64,000 nt of DNA from Flavobacterium luteolum (GCF_027111275.1 NZ_CP114286.1:3458501-3522500), one strand, 5' to 3'; shown: positions 53,477 through 63,128, numbered from the stretch's first letter. Notes: generated by a model not told the origin, from the letters alone. A program made the numbers and translations.

Positions 53477-54853
53477 ATGAAAAAAGTAATACTGCTGGCA
53501 GTTTTTGTATTAAGCTTAACAGCATGGAAGTCGAAATCCGCAGACTACACTTTAATATCAGGCGTCATCACTAATAAAACCGAAGATTTTAAAATCGTAA
53601 GCAGGGACCAGTCATTTTCTAAGACTTTAAAAATCTCGGCAGATGGACACTTTCAAGATACCCTGCGTGTAAAGGAAGGCATATATTACCTGCTGAATGG
53701 TAAAAATTATGCATTATTATATGTGGAAAATGGAAATGATATTAAAATCAATGCAGATGCTTCAGATTTTTACAAAACATTAAAATTCTCTGGTAAAGGA
53801 TCTGAGATATGCGGTTATCTACTTCGCAAGGATCAAATCAAAAAAGATTTAATCGGGCCTGACCAGTCGTCAGTTTATAAGTTGGAAGAGACTGCTTTTA
53901 AGGCAAAATTTAAAGAAATTAAGGACAAGACACAATCAGTGCTGGTTACTTCAAAAGGAATTCCTGCAGCTTATGCCGCGAAAGAAACCAGAAACATTCA
54001 GTACGCGTATTTCGCTGAGTTGGAAAAATACGAGAAATATCATGAGTATTATACACCGATGGAAGGCTTCAAAGTATCAAAAGACTTCTTGAATGATCTG
54101 GCAGGATTAAAGCTGGACAATTTGGAAGATTTCAAATTTTCTGAGGAATATAAAAAACTGCTTGTTTCTCATTATGAAAAGAAAGCCTCTGAACTGGAAA
54201 AGACAGAATCTATTGATGCAGATATAGCGCTTCTTAAAACATACAGCACAATTTCAAATCCGCTGATCAGGAATCAGCTTTTGTTTGAATCAGCAGAAAT
54301 GGGAATTACTTATGCGGAAGATCTTGAAACCTATTACAAGATTTTCATGGGTGCAGATTCTGATGAGCAGCACAAAAATAAAATTACAAAAACATACAAT
54401 GAACTGGTTAAAGTGTCCAAAGGGCGTCCTTCTCCAAAATTTGCTGGCTATGAGAACAATGCGGGAGGCACAACTTCTTTAGAAAGCCTGAAGGGAAAAT
54501 TTGTATATATTGATGTCTGGGCAACATGGTGCGGGCCATGCAAGGCTGAAATTCCATTTCTGCAGAAAATGGAAGAGAAATATCATGATAAAAATATTGT
54601 TTTTGTAAGCATATCGGTAGACAAAGCCAAAGCACATGATAAATGGAAAGAAATGATTGAAAAGCAGAAAATGGGAGGAATTCAGCTTATTGCTGATAAA
54701 TCTTTTGATTCGCAGTTTATAAAAGATTACCTGATCATGGCTATTCCTCGTTTTATTCTGATTGATCCTCAGGGGAATATTGTAAGTTCAAATGCACCGA
54801 GACCGTCTGACGAAGCAAAATTAACCAGCCTTTTTACTAAACTGGGCATTTAA
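53477..54853 (+). CDS. TlpA-like thioredoxin-domain protein (458 aa)
   Basis: I use ATG 53477 (458 residues), which places a signal peptide (VILLAVFVLSLTAW) at the N-terminus; an ATT-started longer frame is unlikely. A DUF4369-like N-terminal region and a long helical middle lead to a C-terminal thioredoxin domain with WATWCGPC (Cys352, Cys355) and IPRF as the cis-Pro loop. It is a periplasmic thiol oxidoreductase. It lies beyond the trxB terminator and so probably has its own promoter, but belongs to the same redox theme. Confidence 0.9.
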   Translation: MKKVILLAVFVLSLTAWKSKSADYTLISGVITNKTEDFKIVSRDQSFSKTLKISADGHFQDTLRVKEGIYYLLNGKNYALLYVENGNDIKINADASDFYKTLKFSGKGSEICGYLLRKDQIKKDLIGPDQSSVYKLEETAFKAKFKEIKDKTQSVLVTSKGIPAAYAAKETRNIQYAYFAELEKYEKYHEYYTPMEGFKVSKDFLNDLAGLKLDNLEDFKFSEEYKKLLVSHYEKKASELEKTESIDADIALLKTYSTISNPLIRNQLLFESAEMGITYAEDLETYYKIFMGADSDEQHKNKITKTYNELVKVSKGRPSPKFAGYENNAGGTTSLESLKGKFVYIDVWATWCGPCKAEIPFLQKMEEKYHDKNIVFVSISVDKAKAHDKWKEMIEKQKMGGIQLIADKSFDSQFIKDYLIMAIPRFILIDPQGNIVSSNAPRPSDEAKLTSLFTKLGI

Positions 54854-55267
54854 AGCTGCTATCTCGATAACCCTTTTACAGGTGTGTTTTTCTGCAGGAT
54901 CATTATTGAGATTCGGTCTTATTGAAACCACGTTAAATTATTTTAATCCTTCTTTATATGCCTTTTAAATTGAAAATTTTGAATTAGTAAGCAGTGTTTC
55001 CTTATTTAAAGCAGTAAAGAACAGAGAGGGCTTCGAAAGAAAGCCCTCTTTTATTGTTTTGCGTTTCCTGGAAAGGGATTTAGAAACTTTACAAAACAAA
55101 GGCTTTAAGTAACGCAGAAGAAGTTAGGGAAGCTGCTTGCTTTCCTCCAATAACTTACTTCCTTAAAATTTATCCAGAAAATGGAGCTGTTTGTATGCTA
55201 ATATTAAATTTGAATTCTTAGATTTATAATTAACTTTGTAAGGTAACAAAAGGAACTGCAATTTAGT
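54854..55267. other. Intergenic region upstream of the Nudix regulator
   Basis: About 410 bases with the terminator at 55025-55053 and nothing else I can name. The last part should hold the regulator's promoter. Confidence 0.45.
55025..55053 (+). terminator. Hairpin terminator
   Basis: AGAGGGCTT-CGAAAG-AAGCCCTCT is a perfect 9-bp stem followed by TTTT. It lies about 170 bp after the TlpA-like gene and ends that transcript. Confidence 0.85.
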
Positions 55268-56029
55268 ATGGAAGATTTTGAAGCTATAGAAGACTTTATG
55301 ATGAATGGACATAAAGTTTATTTACCTCATATGTCTATAGAATGTGTTGTATTTGGATATGAAAATCGTCATTTAAAAGTATTATTGGTAAAATTAAGAA
55401 ATGTTGGCTGGGGAGTTCCCAGCGGTTATATTCTTAAAGAAGAGGGTTTGACGCAAGCTGCTAAAAGGATTTTAAATGAACGAACATCTCTGGATAATAT
55501 TTTCTTAAAACAATTTCATGTTTTTGGAGATTCCAAATACAGAATCTCAAAACGAGATGATGAAATTTGGGATAGGCTTCCGGAAAACAACTGGCTGGCA
55601 GACAGAACTCTGGCGGTTGGGTTTTATGCGATAATAGACTGCTCGGCTGCAAATATTAAACAAGATATTTTAATAGAAGACTACAAATGGGTTGAGGTAA
55701 ATGAAATACCTGACAATTTATTATTAGATCATAATGAGATTATCGCAGAGGCTCTAAACACAATGCGAAAACAGATATTTAATGAGCCGATAGGATATAA
55801 CCTGCTGCCTGAAAAATTTACCTTACCTGAAATTCAGATTTTGTACGAGACTGTTTTGAATAAAACTTTCGATCGGCGAAATTTCTCCAATAAATTGATT
55901 GCAATGGAAATTATTGTGAAGCTAAATGAAAAAAGAAATATTGGGCAGCACCGTTCGCCGTTTCTTTATAGTTTTCATGAAACCAATTATTTAAATGCAC
56001 TCAATGAAGGCGTAGTCCAGGCCTTATAA
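55268..56029 (+). CDS. Nudix-fold / winged-helix transcriptional regulator of sugar use (NrtR/AraR-like)
   Basis: A 253-residue protein with an N-terminal Nudix fold (about 20-160) and a C-terminal winged-helix domain (LPEKFTLPEIQILYETVL onward, about 178-240). The Nudix box starts at Gly53 and keeps Glu59, Arg67 and Glu71, but Ile68 and Arg72 replace catalytic glutamates and Ser74 replaces the Gly. Hydrolase activity is therefore unlikely and the fold probably binds a sugar or nucleotide-sugar effector. Bacteroidota members of this group regulate nearby carbohydrate genes. The esterase and GH2 genes follow, and a shared inverted repeat upstream of two neighbouring units is a plausible operator. 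Confidence 0.88.
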   Translation: MEDFEAIEDFMMNGHKVYLPHMSIECVVFGYENRHLKVLLVKLRNVGWGVPSGYILKEEGLTQAAKRILNERTSLDNIFLKQFHVFGDSKYRISKRDDEIWDRLPENNWLADRTLAVGFYAIIDCSAANIKQDILIEDYKWVEVNEIPDNLLLDHNEIIAEALNTMRKQIFNEPIGYNLLPEKFTLPEIQILYETVLNKTFDRRNFSNKLIAMEIIVKLNEKRNIGQHRSPFLYSFHETNYLNALNEGVVQAL

Positions 56030-56064
56030 TTTATCCGCAAAATAATCAAATAAATTCGATCCGA

Positions 56065-56097
56065 AGCTCAAATACAGACGTATTTGGGCTTTTTTTC
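56065..56097 (+). terminator. Terminator after the Nudix regulator gene
   Basis: AGCTCAAATAC-AGAC-GTATTTGGGCT is an 11-bp stem with one mismatch, followed by TTTTTTT. It isolates the regulator gene from the enzyme genes downstream. Confidence 0.85.
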
Positions 56098-56301
56098 TGC
56101 CCGCAGGCCAGCAGTTCTGCCTGTTCAGACATTAGAGAGGCAGTACCTATTGACTATTATATTTTAGCGCGTCAAATTGTTTTTGAAGCAGTATCCCAAA
56201 ATTGTAAAAGTGTAAAAATATAACTAAAAAAAAAATGATGTGACAATAAAACTTAAATAAATATATTAATTCGGCATTAATTAAAATATTTTTATATTTT
56301 T

Positions 56302-56345
56302 ATAGCGTTATAATTACGCAATAGAATTGTTTTAAAATACGCAAT
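56302..56345. promoter_or_regulatory. Candidate operator upstream of the esterase/GH2 genes
   Basis: ATAGCGT (56302-56308), seven bases, ACGCAAT (56316-56322) forms a 21-bp inverted repeat. A further ACGCAAT half-site lies at 56339-56345. The same arrangement occurs upstream of the TonB receptor gene at 60622-60642. It sits 45-90 bp before the esterase start, a place for promoter control, and is the best candidate site for the Nudix-type regulator. Confidence 0.6.
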
Positions 56346-56389
56346 GAGAAGAAGCGTTTGATTAGCTGAAAATTCTCAAAGGATTTATA

Positions 56390-57232
56390 ATGTTTAAAAA
56401 GTTAAGTTTTATGAAAAGAGCCATTTTAGTTTTATTGGTCGCGATGAAGAGTATTCTTGTGAATTCACAGGGATATAAAACAGTATCAGGCCTTAATTAC
56501 TATTCCGAATTAATCTGCAGTAAAGATGAGTATCTTAAAGATAAATGCCGGTTAGAAATTTATTATCCGGAAAATGCTAAAGATGCCGCTACTATTATCT
56601 GGTTCCATGGCGGAGGTCTCACTAACGGACAGGCTGAAATACCTGATGCTCTAAAAAAAAGCAGTTTCATTGTTGTAGGTGTTGACTATAGATTGTCTCC
56701 AAAGGTGAAAGCCCCGGGTTATATTGAGGATGCTGCTGCTGCTGCTGCATGGGTTTTCGAGAATATTCATAAATATGGGGGCAGTCCAAATAAAATTTTC
56801 ATAGCCGGACACTCTGCCGGCGGCTACTTAGCGCTGATGATTACTCTGGATAAAAATTATCTGCTGAAATACAATATTGATGCGGATCGTGTTGCGGGAA
56901 TTGTTCCGCTGAGCGGTCAGGCAATAACTCATTTTACAATCAGGAAAGAGATGGGGATAAATGAAACCCAGCCCATAATTGATAAATACGCACCGCTTTA
57001 TTTTTGCAGGCCATCCGCCCCTCCAATATTATTGATCACGGGTGACCGCGAGCTTGAACTTCTGGGTCGTTATGAAGAAAATGCATATCTGGATCGGATG
57101 CTCAAACTATCGGGCCACCAAAATACGACTTTGTTTGAGCTGCAGGGCTTTGACCACAATATGACTGCTCCGGCTTTTCCTCTTCTAGTCAAATTTGTGA
57201 GGAGAATCAGCAAAACAAAAAAAGCAGATTAA
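56390..57232 (+). CDS. Secreted alpha/beta-hydrolase esterase (BD-FAE / acetyl esterase-like)
   Basis: A 280-residue exported esterase. A signal-like hydrophobic stretch (AILVLLVAMKSILVNSQ) precedes the alpha/beta-hydrolase fold. The oxyanion motif is WFHGGGL, the nucleophile elbow GHSAGG, and the catalytic His lies in GFDHNM near the C-terminus; the acid is probably Asp in LITGDREL or nearby. Such enzymes remove acetyl or feruloyl groups from plant polysaccharides. It is 49 bp upstream of the GH2 gene, forming a two-gene unit. The exact acyl group is unknown. Confidence 0.87.
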   Translation: MFKKLSFMKRAILVLLVAMKSILVNSQGYKTVSGLNYYSELICSKDEYLKDKCRLEIYYPENAKDAATIIWFHGGGLTNGQAEIPDALKKSSFIVVGVDYRLSPKVKAPGYIEDAAAAAAWVFENIHKYGGSPNKIFIAGHSAGGYLALMITLDKNYLLKYNIDADRVAGIVPLSGQAITHFTIRKEMGINETQPIIDKYAPLYFCRPSAPPILLITGDRELELLGRYEENAYLDRMLKLSGHQNTTLFELQGFDHNMTAPAFPLLVKFVRRISKTKKAD

Positions 57233-57281
57233 GTACTGCAGATTTCATCCTAACTGTCTAATTTAAACCAAATGAATTAAT

Positions 57282-59849
57282 ATGAAAAGAACATTAGTAA
57301 ACTTGATAACATCCATTTTGTTGATAAACAATATAAAAGAACAAAAGAAACAATTTCTAATTTTTGCAGCGATGCTTATAATGACATCAAATATTAGTAT
57401 TGGCCAGAATGCGCAGCGAGAGGTCAGTTTTAACAGCAGCTGGCTTTTTATAAATAAAGATGTATGTACAGCTGATCAGAGTAATTATGATGACTCTTCA
57501 TGGAGAAAACTTAATCTTCCCCATGACTGGAGTATCGAGGATCTGCCCAACCAGCAGGCCGGGCAGGTTGTCGGGCCATTTTCAAAAAAAAGCATTGGTA
57601 AGGCAGCAACAGGCTGGACAGTCGGAGGCACAGCTTGGTACAGGAAAAAATTTACCCTGTCGCCAAAAGACACGGGGAAAAATATTTCTATTTATTTTGA
57701 TGGCGTTTACATGAATTCTGATGTATGGGTTAACGGCAGGCATGCAGGGTATCAGCCCTACGGGTATTCAGCTTTTTGCTATGATATTACACCATTTCTG
57801 AACAAGGATGGAAAAGAGAATGTAATTGCGGTAAAAGTGCGCAACGAAGGGAAAAACTCAAGATGGTACTCGGGATCGGGGATTTACCGCAACGTTTCTT
57901 TAATTATTACAGAGCCTCTGCATATACAGACCTGGGGAGTAGCTGTTACGACTCCTGAAATTTCTGCAAAACAGGCAAAAGTCAATCTACAGGTTAAGGT
58001 AACGAACCACTCAGAGCATTCCAAATCAGGTATATTGAATACAAAAATTATCAATTCTAAAGGAAAAGTTGTAAGCCAGTCTGAAAAAAAATACAATATT
58101 GACGCGCAGCAGAACGGAGAGATTTCTGAACAGATAGAGGTTCAGTCGCCAGAACTATGGTCGGTAGAGACCCCGGCTTTATATAAAGCGGTTACCGAAA
58201 TATTGGATGGCGGCAAAGTTATCGATCGTGTGGAAACCAGTTTTGGAATCAGGGAAATTAAGTTTGACGGGGTGAACGGATTTCAGTTAAACGGCAAAAA
58301 GATAATTCTGAAAGGGGGCTGCATTCATCATGATAACGGGCCGCTGGGTGCGGCTGCATTTGAAAGAGCGGAAGAAAGAAAAATTGAGATATTAAAAAAT
58401 AGCGGCTTTAATGCGGTCAGAACGAGTCACAATCCTCCTTCCCAGGCTTTACTGGATGCCTGTGACCGGTTAGGAATGCTGGTTATGGATGAAGCTTTTG
58501 ATATGTGGGTAAGACCCAAAAATCCGGAAGATTATAATCTTAATTTTAATGAATGGTGGAAAAAGGATCTGCATGCAATGCTGCTTCGAGACAGGAATCA
58601 TCCTTCGATCATTATGTGGAGTATCGGAAATGAAATTTATGAAGCTCCGGATTTATTAGGGCAGGAAATAGGGAAAACATTGGCGGATGAAGTAAGAAAA
58701 ATTGATCCTACAAGACCGGTTACAGAAGCTTTTGTATATCTGCCTGGGTTTACAAAAAAGTCACTCACCGCATACATTCCTCATATGGATAATATAGATG
58801 TTGAAGGGTACAATTATTTTTTAGAAGGAAGTTCTGTATATTTTCAGAGAGACAGTTCTGTAGTAAATTTCGTGGACAGGCAGAATGAAAGACAGCCTGA
58901 TAAAACTTTCGTCGTTACAGAATCTCTTCCGTTTTTTGCTCTGGAAAATTATAATAAGTCGCTAGTGAGCCCCTATATGATTGGAAGTTTTAAATGGACT
59001 GCATTTGATTATATAGGTGAAGCTGGAATTGGTAAATCACGATTTAAGCTAAAGTCAAGACCAGATGGATCAGGGATAGCTGGAATGGGAATATTTTTTA
59101 AAGACGAATGGCCGATTTTTAATGCAGCATGCGGTGATTTTGATTTAATTGGAAATAAAAAAGCAGCCTCATATTATCAGGATGTGGTCTGGGGCATAAG
59201 CCCTTTAGAAATTCTTGTGCATGATGCAGTGCCTGATGGAATGAAAGAGGCAGTTTCTCCATGGGGGTTTGCCGAACAAAGAAAATCATGGACATGGCCG
59301 GGACAAGAAGGCAAAAAACAGTTAGTTTATGTTTATACCAAAGCACAGAAAGTAGTTTTGAAAATAAATGGTAAGACTGCTGGAGAGCAGAATATTGCTG
59401 AGGGGTCCGTCACTGCTGTCTTTGAGGTAGATTATCAGCCTGGAATCATTTCTGCTGAAGGTTACAATAACGGCAAAAAAGTTTATTACAAAGAATTAAA
59501 AACTTCTGGAGAGGCTGCTGCGATCCGTTTGACAGCAGATCGAAAAGTGCTTCATAAATCTTCAAATGATCTTGCCTACATATCGGTAGAGATAGTAGAT
59601 AAACAGGGCAACTTAGTGCCTAATATTGATGATCTTGAAATCGAATATAAACTCGATGGTAATGCTTCAATTGCCGGGTTAGGTAACGGCAATCCGTCTG
59701 ATATGAGCAGTTTTCAGGGCACTTCCAAAAAAGTTTTTCAAGGAAAAGGACTGGTTATTATAAAGGCTGATGACAGCAGCGGGGAGGTTATTCTTACTGC
59801 CAGAGCAAATAAACTTCAAGAATCTCACATAAGGATCAAAATAAATTAA
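57282..59849 (+). CDS. Glycoside hydrolase family 2 enzyme (beta-galactosidase-like)
   Basis: An 855-residue exported GH2 enzyme. After an N-terminal hydrophobic signal come the sugar-binding jelly-roll (about 45-210, WRKLNLPHDWSIED), the immunoglobulin-like domain, and the TIM barrel. The acid/base is Glu451 in MWSIGNE and the likely nucleophile Glu547 in FVVTES. The FKWTAFDYIGE strand is typical of the family. An additional C-terminal DUF4982-like region and an Ig-like domain follow. GH2 members cleave beta-galactosides, beta-glucuronides or beta-mannosides; beta-galactosidase is the commonest for this architecture but is not proven here. Confidence 0.92.
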   Translation: MKRTLVNLITSILLINNIKEQKKQFLIFAAMLIMTSNISIGQNAQREVSFNSSWLFINKDVCTADQSNYDDSSWRKLNLPHDWSIEDLPNQQAGQVVGPFSKKSIGKAATGWTVGGTAWYRKKFTLSPKDTGKNISIYFDGVYMNSDVWVNGRHAGYQPYGYSAFCYDITPFLNKDGKENVIAVKVRNEGKNSRWYSGSGIYRNVSLIITEPLHIQTWGVAVTTPEISAKQAKVNLQVKVTNHSEHSKSGILNTKIINSKGKVVSQSEKKYNIDAQQNGEISEQIEVQSPELWSVETPALYKAVTEILDGGKVIDRVETSFGIREIKFDGVNGFQLNGKKIILKGGCIHHDNGPLGAAAFERAEERKIEILKNSGFNAVRTSHNPPSQALLDACDRLGMLVMDEAFDMWVRPKNPEDYNLNFNEWWKKDLHAMLLRDRNHPSIIMWSIGNEIYEAPDLLGQEIGKTLADEVRKIDPTRPVTEAFVYLPGFTKKSLTAYIPHMDNIDVEGYNYFLEGSSVYFQRDSSVVNFVDRQNERQPDKTFVVTESLPFFALENYNKSLVSPYMIGSFKWTAFDYIGEAGIGKSRFKLKSRPDGSGIAGMGIFFKDEWPIFNAACGDFDLIGNKKAASYYQDVVWGISPLEILVHDAVPDGMKEAVSPWGFAEQRKSWTWPGQEGKKQLVYVYTKAQKVVLKINGKTAGEQNIAEGSVTAVFEVDYQPGIISAEGYNNGKKVYYKELKTSGEAAAIRLTADRKVLHKSSNDLAYISVEIVDKQGNLVPNIDDLEIEYKLDGNASIAGLGNGNPSDMSSFQGTSKKVFQGKGLVIIKADDSSGEVILTARANKLQESHIRIKIN

Positions 59850-59873
59850 CAGCCGGTCATTTCAAAAAAATAT

Positions 59874-60063
59874 CTCTCATGATTACGCCGGATCAGTTAA
59901 ACCGGTAAAAGCTGATTATATCAAAGCTGAAAATCGTAAAACGCCGCAGGGTAATTTTTTACTATATGATCTAATCATTGCTGCACTGAAAGAAAGAAAG
60001 CCGCATGTGCAGCTTCACGGCTTAATGTCAGCAGGAGATCTGCGAAAGCCCGCAGTTAACTGA
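59874..60063 (+). pseudogene. Possible gene remnant after the GH2 gene
   Basis: An open frame of about 60 codons with protein-like composition (DYAGSVKPVKADYIKAEN, then FLLYDLIIAALKERK) ends at TGA 60061-60063. It has no suitable start codon and is out of frame with the GH2 gene, so it looks like the tail of a decayed gene. I do not recognise the family. Confidence 0.3.
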
Positions 60064-60144
60064 AGAAAGGAAAAAGAGGATATTCTCAAAAAAAAAATAA
60101 TCTGCTTAAACTTTTAGAGGATTTTGCAGCCTTGTAATCTGATC

Positions 60145-60181
60145 ATCAGCCGTGTTGTAAAATACGGCTGATTTTTTTTTG
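60145..60181 (+). terminator. Terminator of the esterase/GH2 unit
   Basis: ATCAGCCGT, a ten-base loop, ACGGCTGAT and a ten-base T-run: a classic strong intrinsic terminator about 300 bp after the GH2 gene. Confidence 0.92.
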
Positions 60182-60766
60182 TTTTTACAGCCAGCCAATA
60201 ATTATTTAATGTGCTGGAAACGATCTTTTATTCTGCTTTTTGTGTCTCTATTTTTCTTAAAAATGAAATATCTGTGCTGATTCTGATATTTAAACTGCCT
60301 TGATATCTGCCTGCATAATTGAAAATGACAGAAAAATATTTAAAAATAAAATAAAATTATTTTTTTCAGGTTTTAAACCGGCTAATAATCAAGAATCTAT
60401 CCAGCCGATTTACAGCTTATTTGTGTATTGCTGTTTTTCTAAAAACATATCCCTTTTCTTTTTTTGTATTGTGAAAAACTCACTAAAAAAGATATTTTTC
60501 TGAATAATTAGCTGTCGTAACGCTTTCTTTACTGTTTGTCTGTTTTTGTAAAGTTCTTAATTTTTCACGGTTAAAAATATGCATATGGCATTTTTATATA
60601 AAAAAAAATATCAAATTACCTATTGCGTGTATTGTACGTAATGAAATAAATTATATATTGCGTGATATTTACCGAATAGAAAATTTATTATTAAAACTTT
60701 AAATGCAGAAAATGCCTTAAAACAAATTTGACTTGCTAAAATTTACTAACCAACCAATAAATAATT
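60182..60766. other. Intergenic region upstream of the TonB receptor
   Basis: About 585 very AT-rich bases between the terminator and the receptor gene. It includes the candidate operator at 60622-60677. A 67-codon plus-strand frame (60300-60503) is Lys/Phe-rich and unlikely to be real. Confidence 0.5.
60622..60677. promoter_or_regulatory. Candidate operator upstream of the TonB receptor
   Basis: ATTGCGT (60622-60628), seven bases, ACGTAAT (60636-60642) is an inverted repeat of the same form as that at 56302-56322. A second copy, ATTGCGT (60657-60663), seven bases, ACCGAAT (60671-60677), follows with a weaker right half. Two sites about one hundred bases before the receptor start suggest control by the Nudix-type regulator. 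Confidence 0.6.
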
Positions 60767-63088
60767 ATGAAAATTAAACAAAGAAAGTTCAGCGGATATC
60801 TAACAGGAATTCTTCTGTTTTTAAATAGTGCTGTGATCGTTGCGCAGGATAAAAAGGAAGCGGAACAGAAATCTGATTCCATTGCAGTTTCGAAGGAAGT
60901 TAAAAACCGTAACGTAATGTTAAGCGCTGAAAGCGCTTCCAGCCCAAGGCAGTTAAATATAGGCCTGCCTTTTGCAGGCGATGTGCTTATTCTGGAGAAT
61001 GATGTTCCGATTGTATATACTTTCTGGACGCAGTTTCCAATGTCAACCTGGCGTTACGACAGCAGTATCGGCCGCGTGGGATTGATGTCTTTTGCCGATG
61101 GAGCTTTAACTTTTGGAAAAGTCGGGTATATGGTTACTTCTTTTGACCGTGACCCGGGGAGAAGCTTTAAAGGTAATGCTACTTTTTACACTTCCAGTTT
61201 CGGAAGTGTGAATTATGATGTGTCCATAAGCGGTCCAATAGGAAAAAAAGGCTGGGGATACAGCCTTTCGACCAATCAGATTCATGATCGTGCAAGCGGT
61301 TTTGATTACGGATTTACACCTTGGGGAGACAAAGCTGAATTTTATAAGGCGGGTATTTCAAAGCGATACTCAAAAGGTTTTGTGAAAGTACTGTACAAGC
61401 ACGCTCAGGACAGAACTATTTTTGGTTCCTATGCGCCTTTAAGATATGACGGCAACGGCAAAACGTCTGAACTGGATAATTTTAAACTGGGAGGAGACTC
61501 CTATATTCTGGGCACGGGAATTTTTCCTTATTACGACCACAATACCGGGGAATCGAAATGGGGTGACGAGATGAGCGACTCTGCTACTAAAACCGTAAGC
61601 GACGCCGTATATCTGACAGGAGAACACAGGTTTAAAAACAAAATGAAATTAAACTACTCTTCGATGTTCATGAAATCAAAAGCGGCTTTCACCATGCAGT
61701 TTCCAATCAGTTTAAATATTAAGGATCCGGAGCAGCAGGCGGCAAGCGGGGATGTTTTTAAATTTTATGATACTGATAATGTTTATGAAGGTTCAGTGCA
61801 GATGATGGCAGCACAGTATTATCCTCAGGTGGATATTACCACTTCGCTGACCAGGGTTGAACTTAATCACAAGATTGGAAAGCATAGTCTGCGCGGCGGA
61901 TTTACCTATCAGTATTATTTTGCACCTACTGAATATAATGGGGGTATTTACTATCAGACCGTTGAGCCGCAGCCTAAACTGGTTGACTGGTATATGGATC
62001 TTGCAGCACAGGGAATGCCGGGGGTAAAAGCAAAGGTGACAAAAGATGGTCTGCTTCCTTCTGCAGGGGTTGGATCTTACCAGGAACAGACAATCAACAA
62101 GGCAGGTCTATATTTTTCTGACGACATTGTTTTTAATACGAGATTTAACGGAGGATTTGGAGTAAGAATTGAACATGAAAATAACAGGGATTTACATGAT
62201 CCGTATCTTAATCAATTTATAAAAGACAGGCCCTTAGTTACTGATTCGAGAAGCAAGTTCAACAAAGTGTTTACAGGGAATGCCGTGGCAAAAGTTACCA
62301 ACAATTTCGGTTTTTTAGCAGATGCAGTTTATAACAGTTTTTATTCTCGTTACTGGGATTATAATGAGAGAGATGCAGACGGTTTCCCAACGGCCGACGC
62401 GATTACCTCTGTTGCAAAAGATAATTTTGTGAATGTGATAAATTACGGGGGAGGTATATACTGGAACCGCGGGGAGCTGTTCAGTATAGTATCGAAAGTT
62501 ACACACATCAGCAAAAACAACATTGTAACCTCTCAGACGGGATATAACGCTACAGGGCAGCAGCAGACAGTTGCTCCGATTATTTATGACATCAGTACAA
62601 CAGGATGGACAACGGATATCATTTCAAATCCATTTAAAAATTTCAACCTGCATTTCCTGCTTACTTTACAGAAACCGCAGTATAAAAACTATTCGTATTC
62701 AATATTCGGAAATGAGTATTCATACAACAATAAAAATATACCTGAACTGTCAAAAGTTCTTATAGAGCTTGATCCGAGCTACTATTTGTTTGATCGTGAT
62801 GTGAGAGTCTGGCTGAGCTTGAGATATTTCGGACCGCAGGCAGCAAATCCAACCAATGCATTTACTTATAACGGCTGGATAGAAAATTTCGGAGGTATCG
62901 ATTACCATTTTAATAAAAATATCGATTTTAAATTACAGGTAGTTAATTTCTTGGGACAAAGCGGGGTAAAAGGAGCCATAGTCGGGGCAGACCAGATTAC
63001 AGATGCTACGCCGTATATCGGTAAAACAGTTGTTGCAGGTGGTATCCGTCCAAGAACTTTGGAACTGACAGTGAAGTTAAATTTTTAG
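60767..63088 (+). CDS. TonB-dependent receptor-like outer-membrane protein (773 aa)
   Basis: A 773-residue outer-membrane protein with signal peptide (GILLFLNSAVIVAQ). It lacks the STN and CarbD domains of SusC and begins, after a charged linker, with a plug-like region (RQLNIGLPFAGDVLILENDVPIVYTFW in pieces). A long beta-barrel rich in aromatic strands follows, ending RPRTLELTVKLNF with a terminal Phe as in outer-membrane barrels. It is followed by a small secreted protein and a GH106-like gene. It probably imports oligosaccharides released by the locus enzymes. No SusD partner is visible within the window. Confidence 0.82.
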   Translation: MKIKQRKFSGYLTGILLFLNSAVIVAQDKKEAEQKSDSIAVSKEVKNRNVMLSAESASSPRQLNIGLPFAGDVLILENDVPIVYTFWTQFPMSTWRYDSSIGRVGLMSFADGALTFGKVGYMVTSFDRDPGRSFKGNATFYTSSFGSVNYDVSISGPIGKKGWGYSLSTNQIHDRASGFDYGFTPWGDKAEFYKAGISKRYSKGFVKVLYKHAQDRTIFGSYAPLRYDGNGKTSELDNFKLGGDSYILGTGIFPYYDHNTGESKWGDEMSDSATKTVSDAVYLTGEHRFKNKMKLNYSSMFMKSKAAFTMQFPISLNIKDPEQQAASGDVFKFYDTDNVYEGSVQMMAAQYYPQVDITTSLTRVELNHKIGKHSLRGGFTYQYYFAPTEYNGGIYYQTVEPQPKLVDWYMDLAAQGMPGVKAKVTKDGLLPSAGVGSYQEQTINKAGLYFSDDIVFNTRFNGGFGVRIEHENNRDLHDPYLNQFIKDRPLVTDSRSKFNKVFTGNAVAKVTNNFGFLADAVYNSFYSRYWDYNERDADGFPTADAITSVAKDNFVNVINYGGGIYWNRGELFSIVSKVTHISKNNIVTSQTGYNATGQQQTVAPIIYDISTTGWTTDIISNPFKNFNLHFLLTLQKPQYKNYSYSIFGNEYSYNNKNIPELSKVLIELDPSYYLFDRDVRVWLSLRYFGPQAANPTNAFTYNGWIENFGGIDYHFNKNIDFKLQVVNFLGQSGVKGAIVGADQITDATPYIGKTVVAGGIRPRTLELTVKLNF

Positions 63089-63098
63089 CAGATAATTC

Positions 63099-63128
63099 AA
63101 CAGGGTAATATGAGACTGTTACCCTGTT
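63099..63128 (+). repeat. Perfect 10-bp hairpin after the receptor gene
   Basis: AACAGGGTAA pairs exactly with TTACCCTGTT around a ten-base loop, directly after the receptor stop. It is followed by AAACACAAG, not T, so it is more likely an mRNA-stabilising intercistronic hairpin than a terminator. Confidence 0.75.

Noticed and set aside
60300..60503. 67-codon Lys/Phe-rich frame in the receptor promoter region
   Set aside because: It lies in AT-rich noncoding DNA, lacks a ribosome site and has no protein-like pattern.
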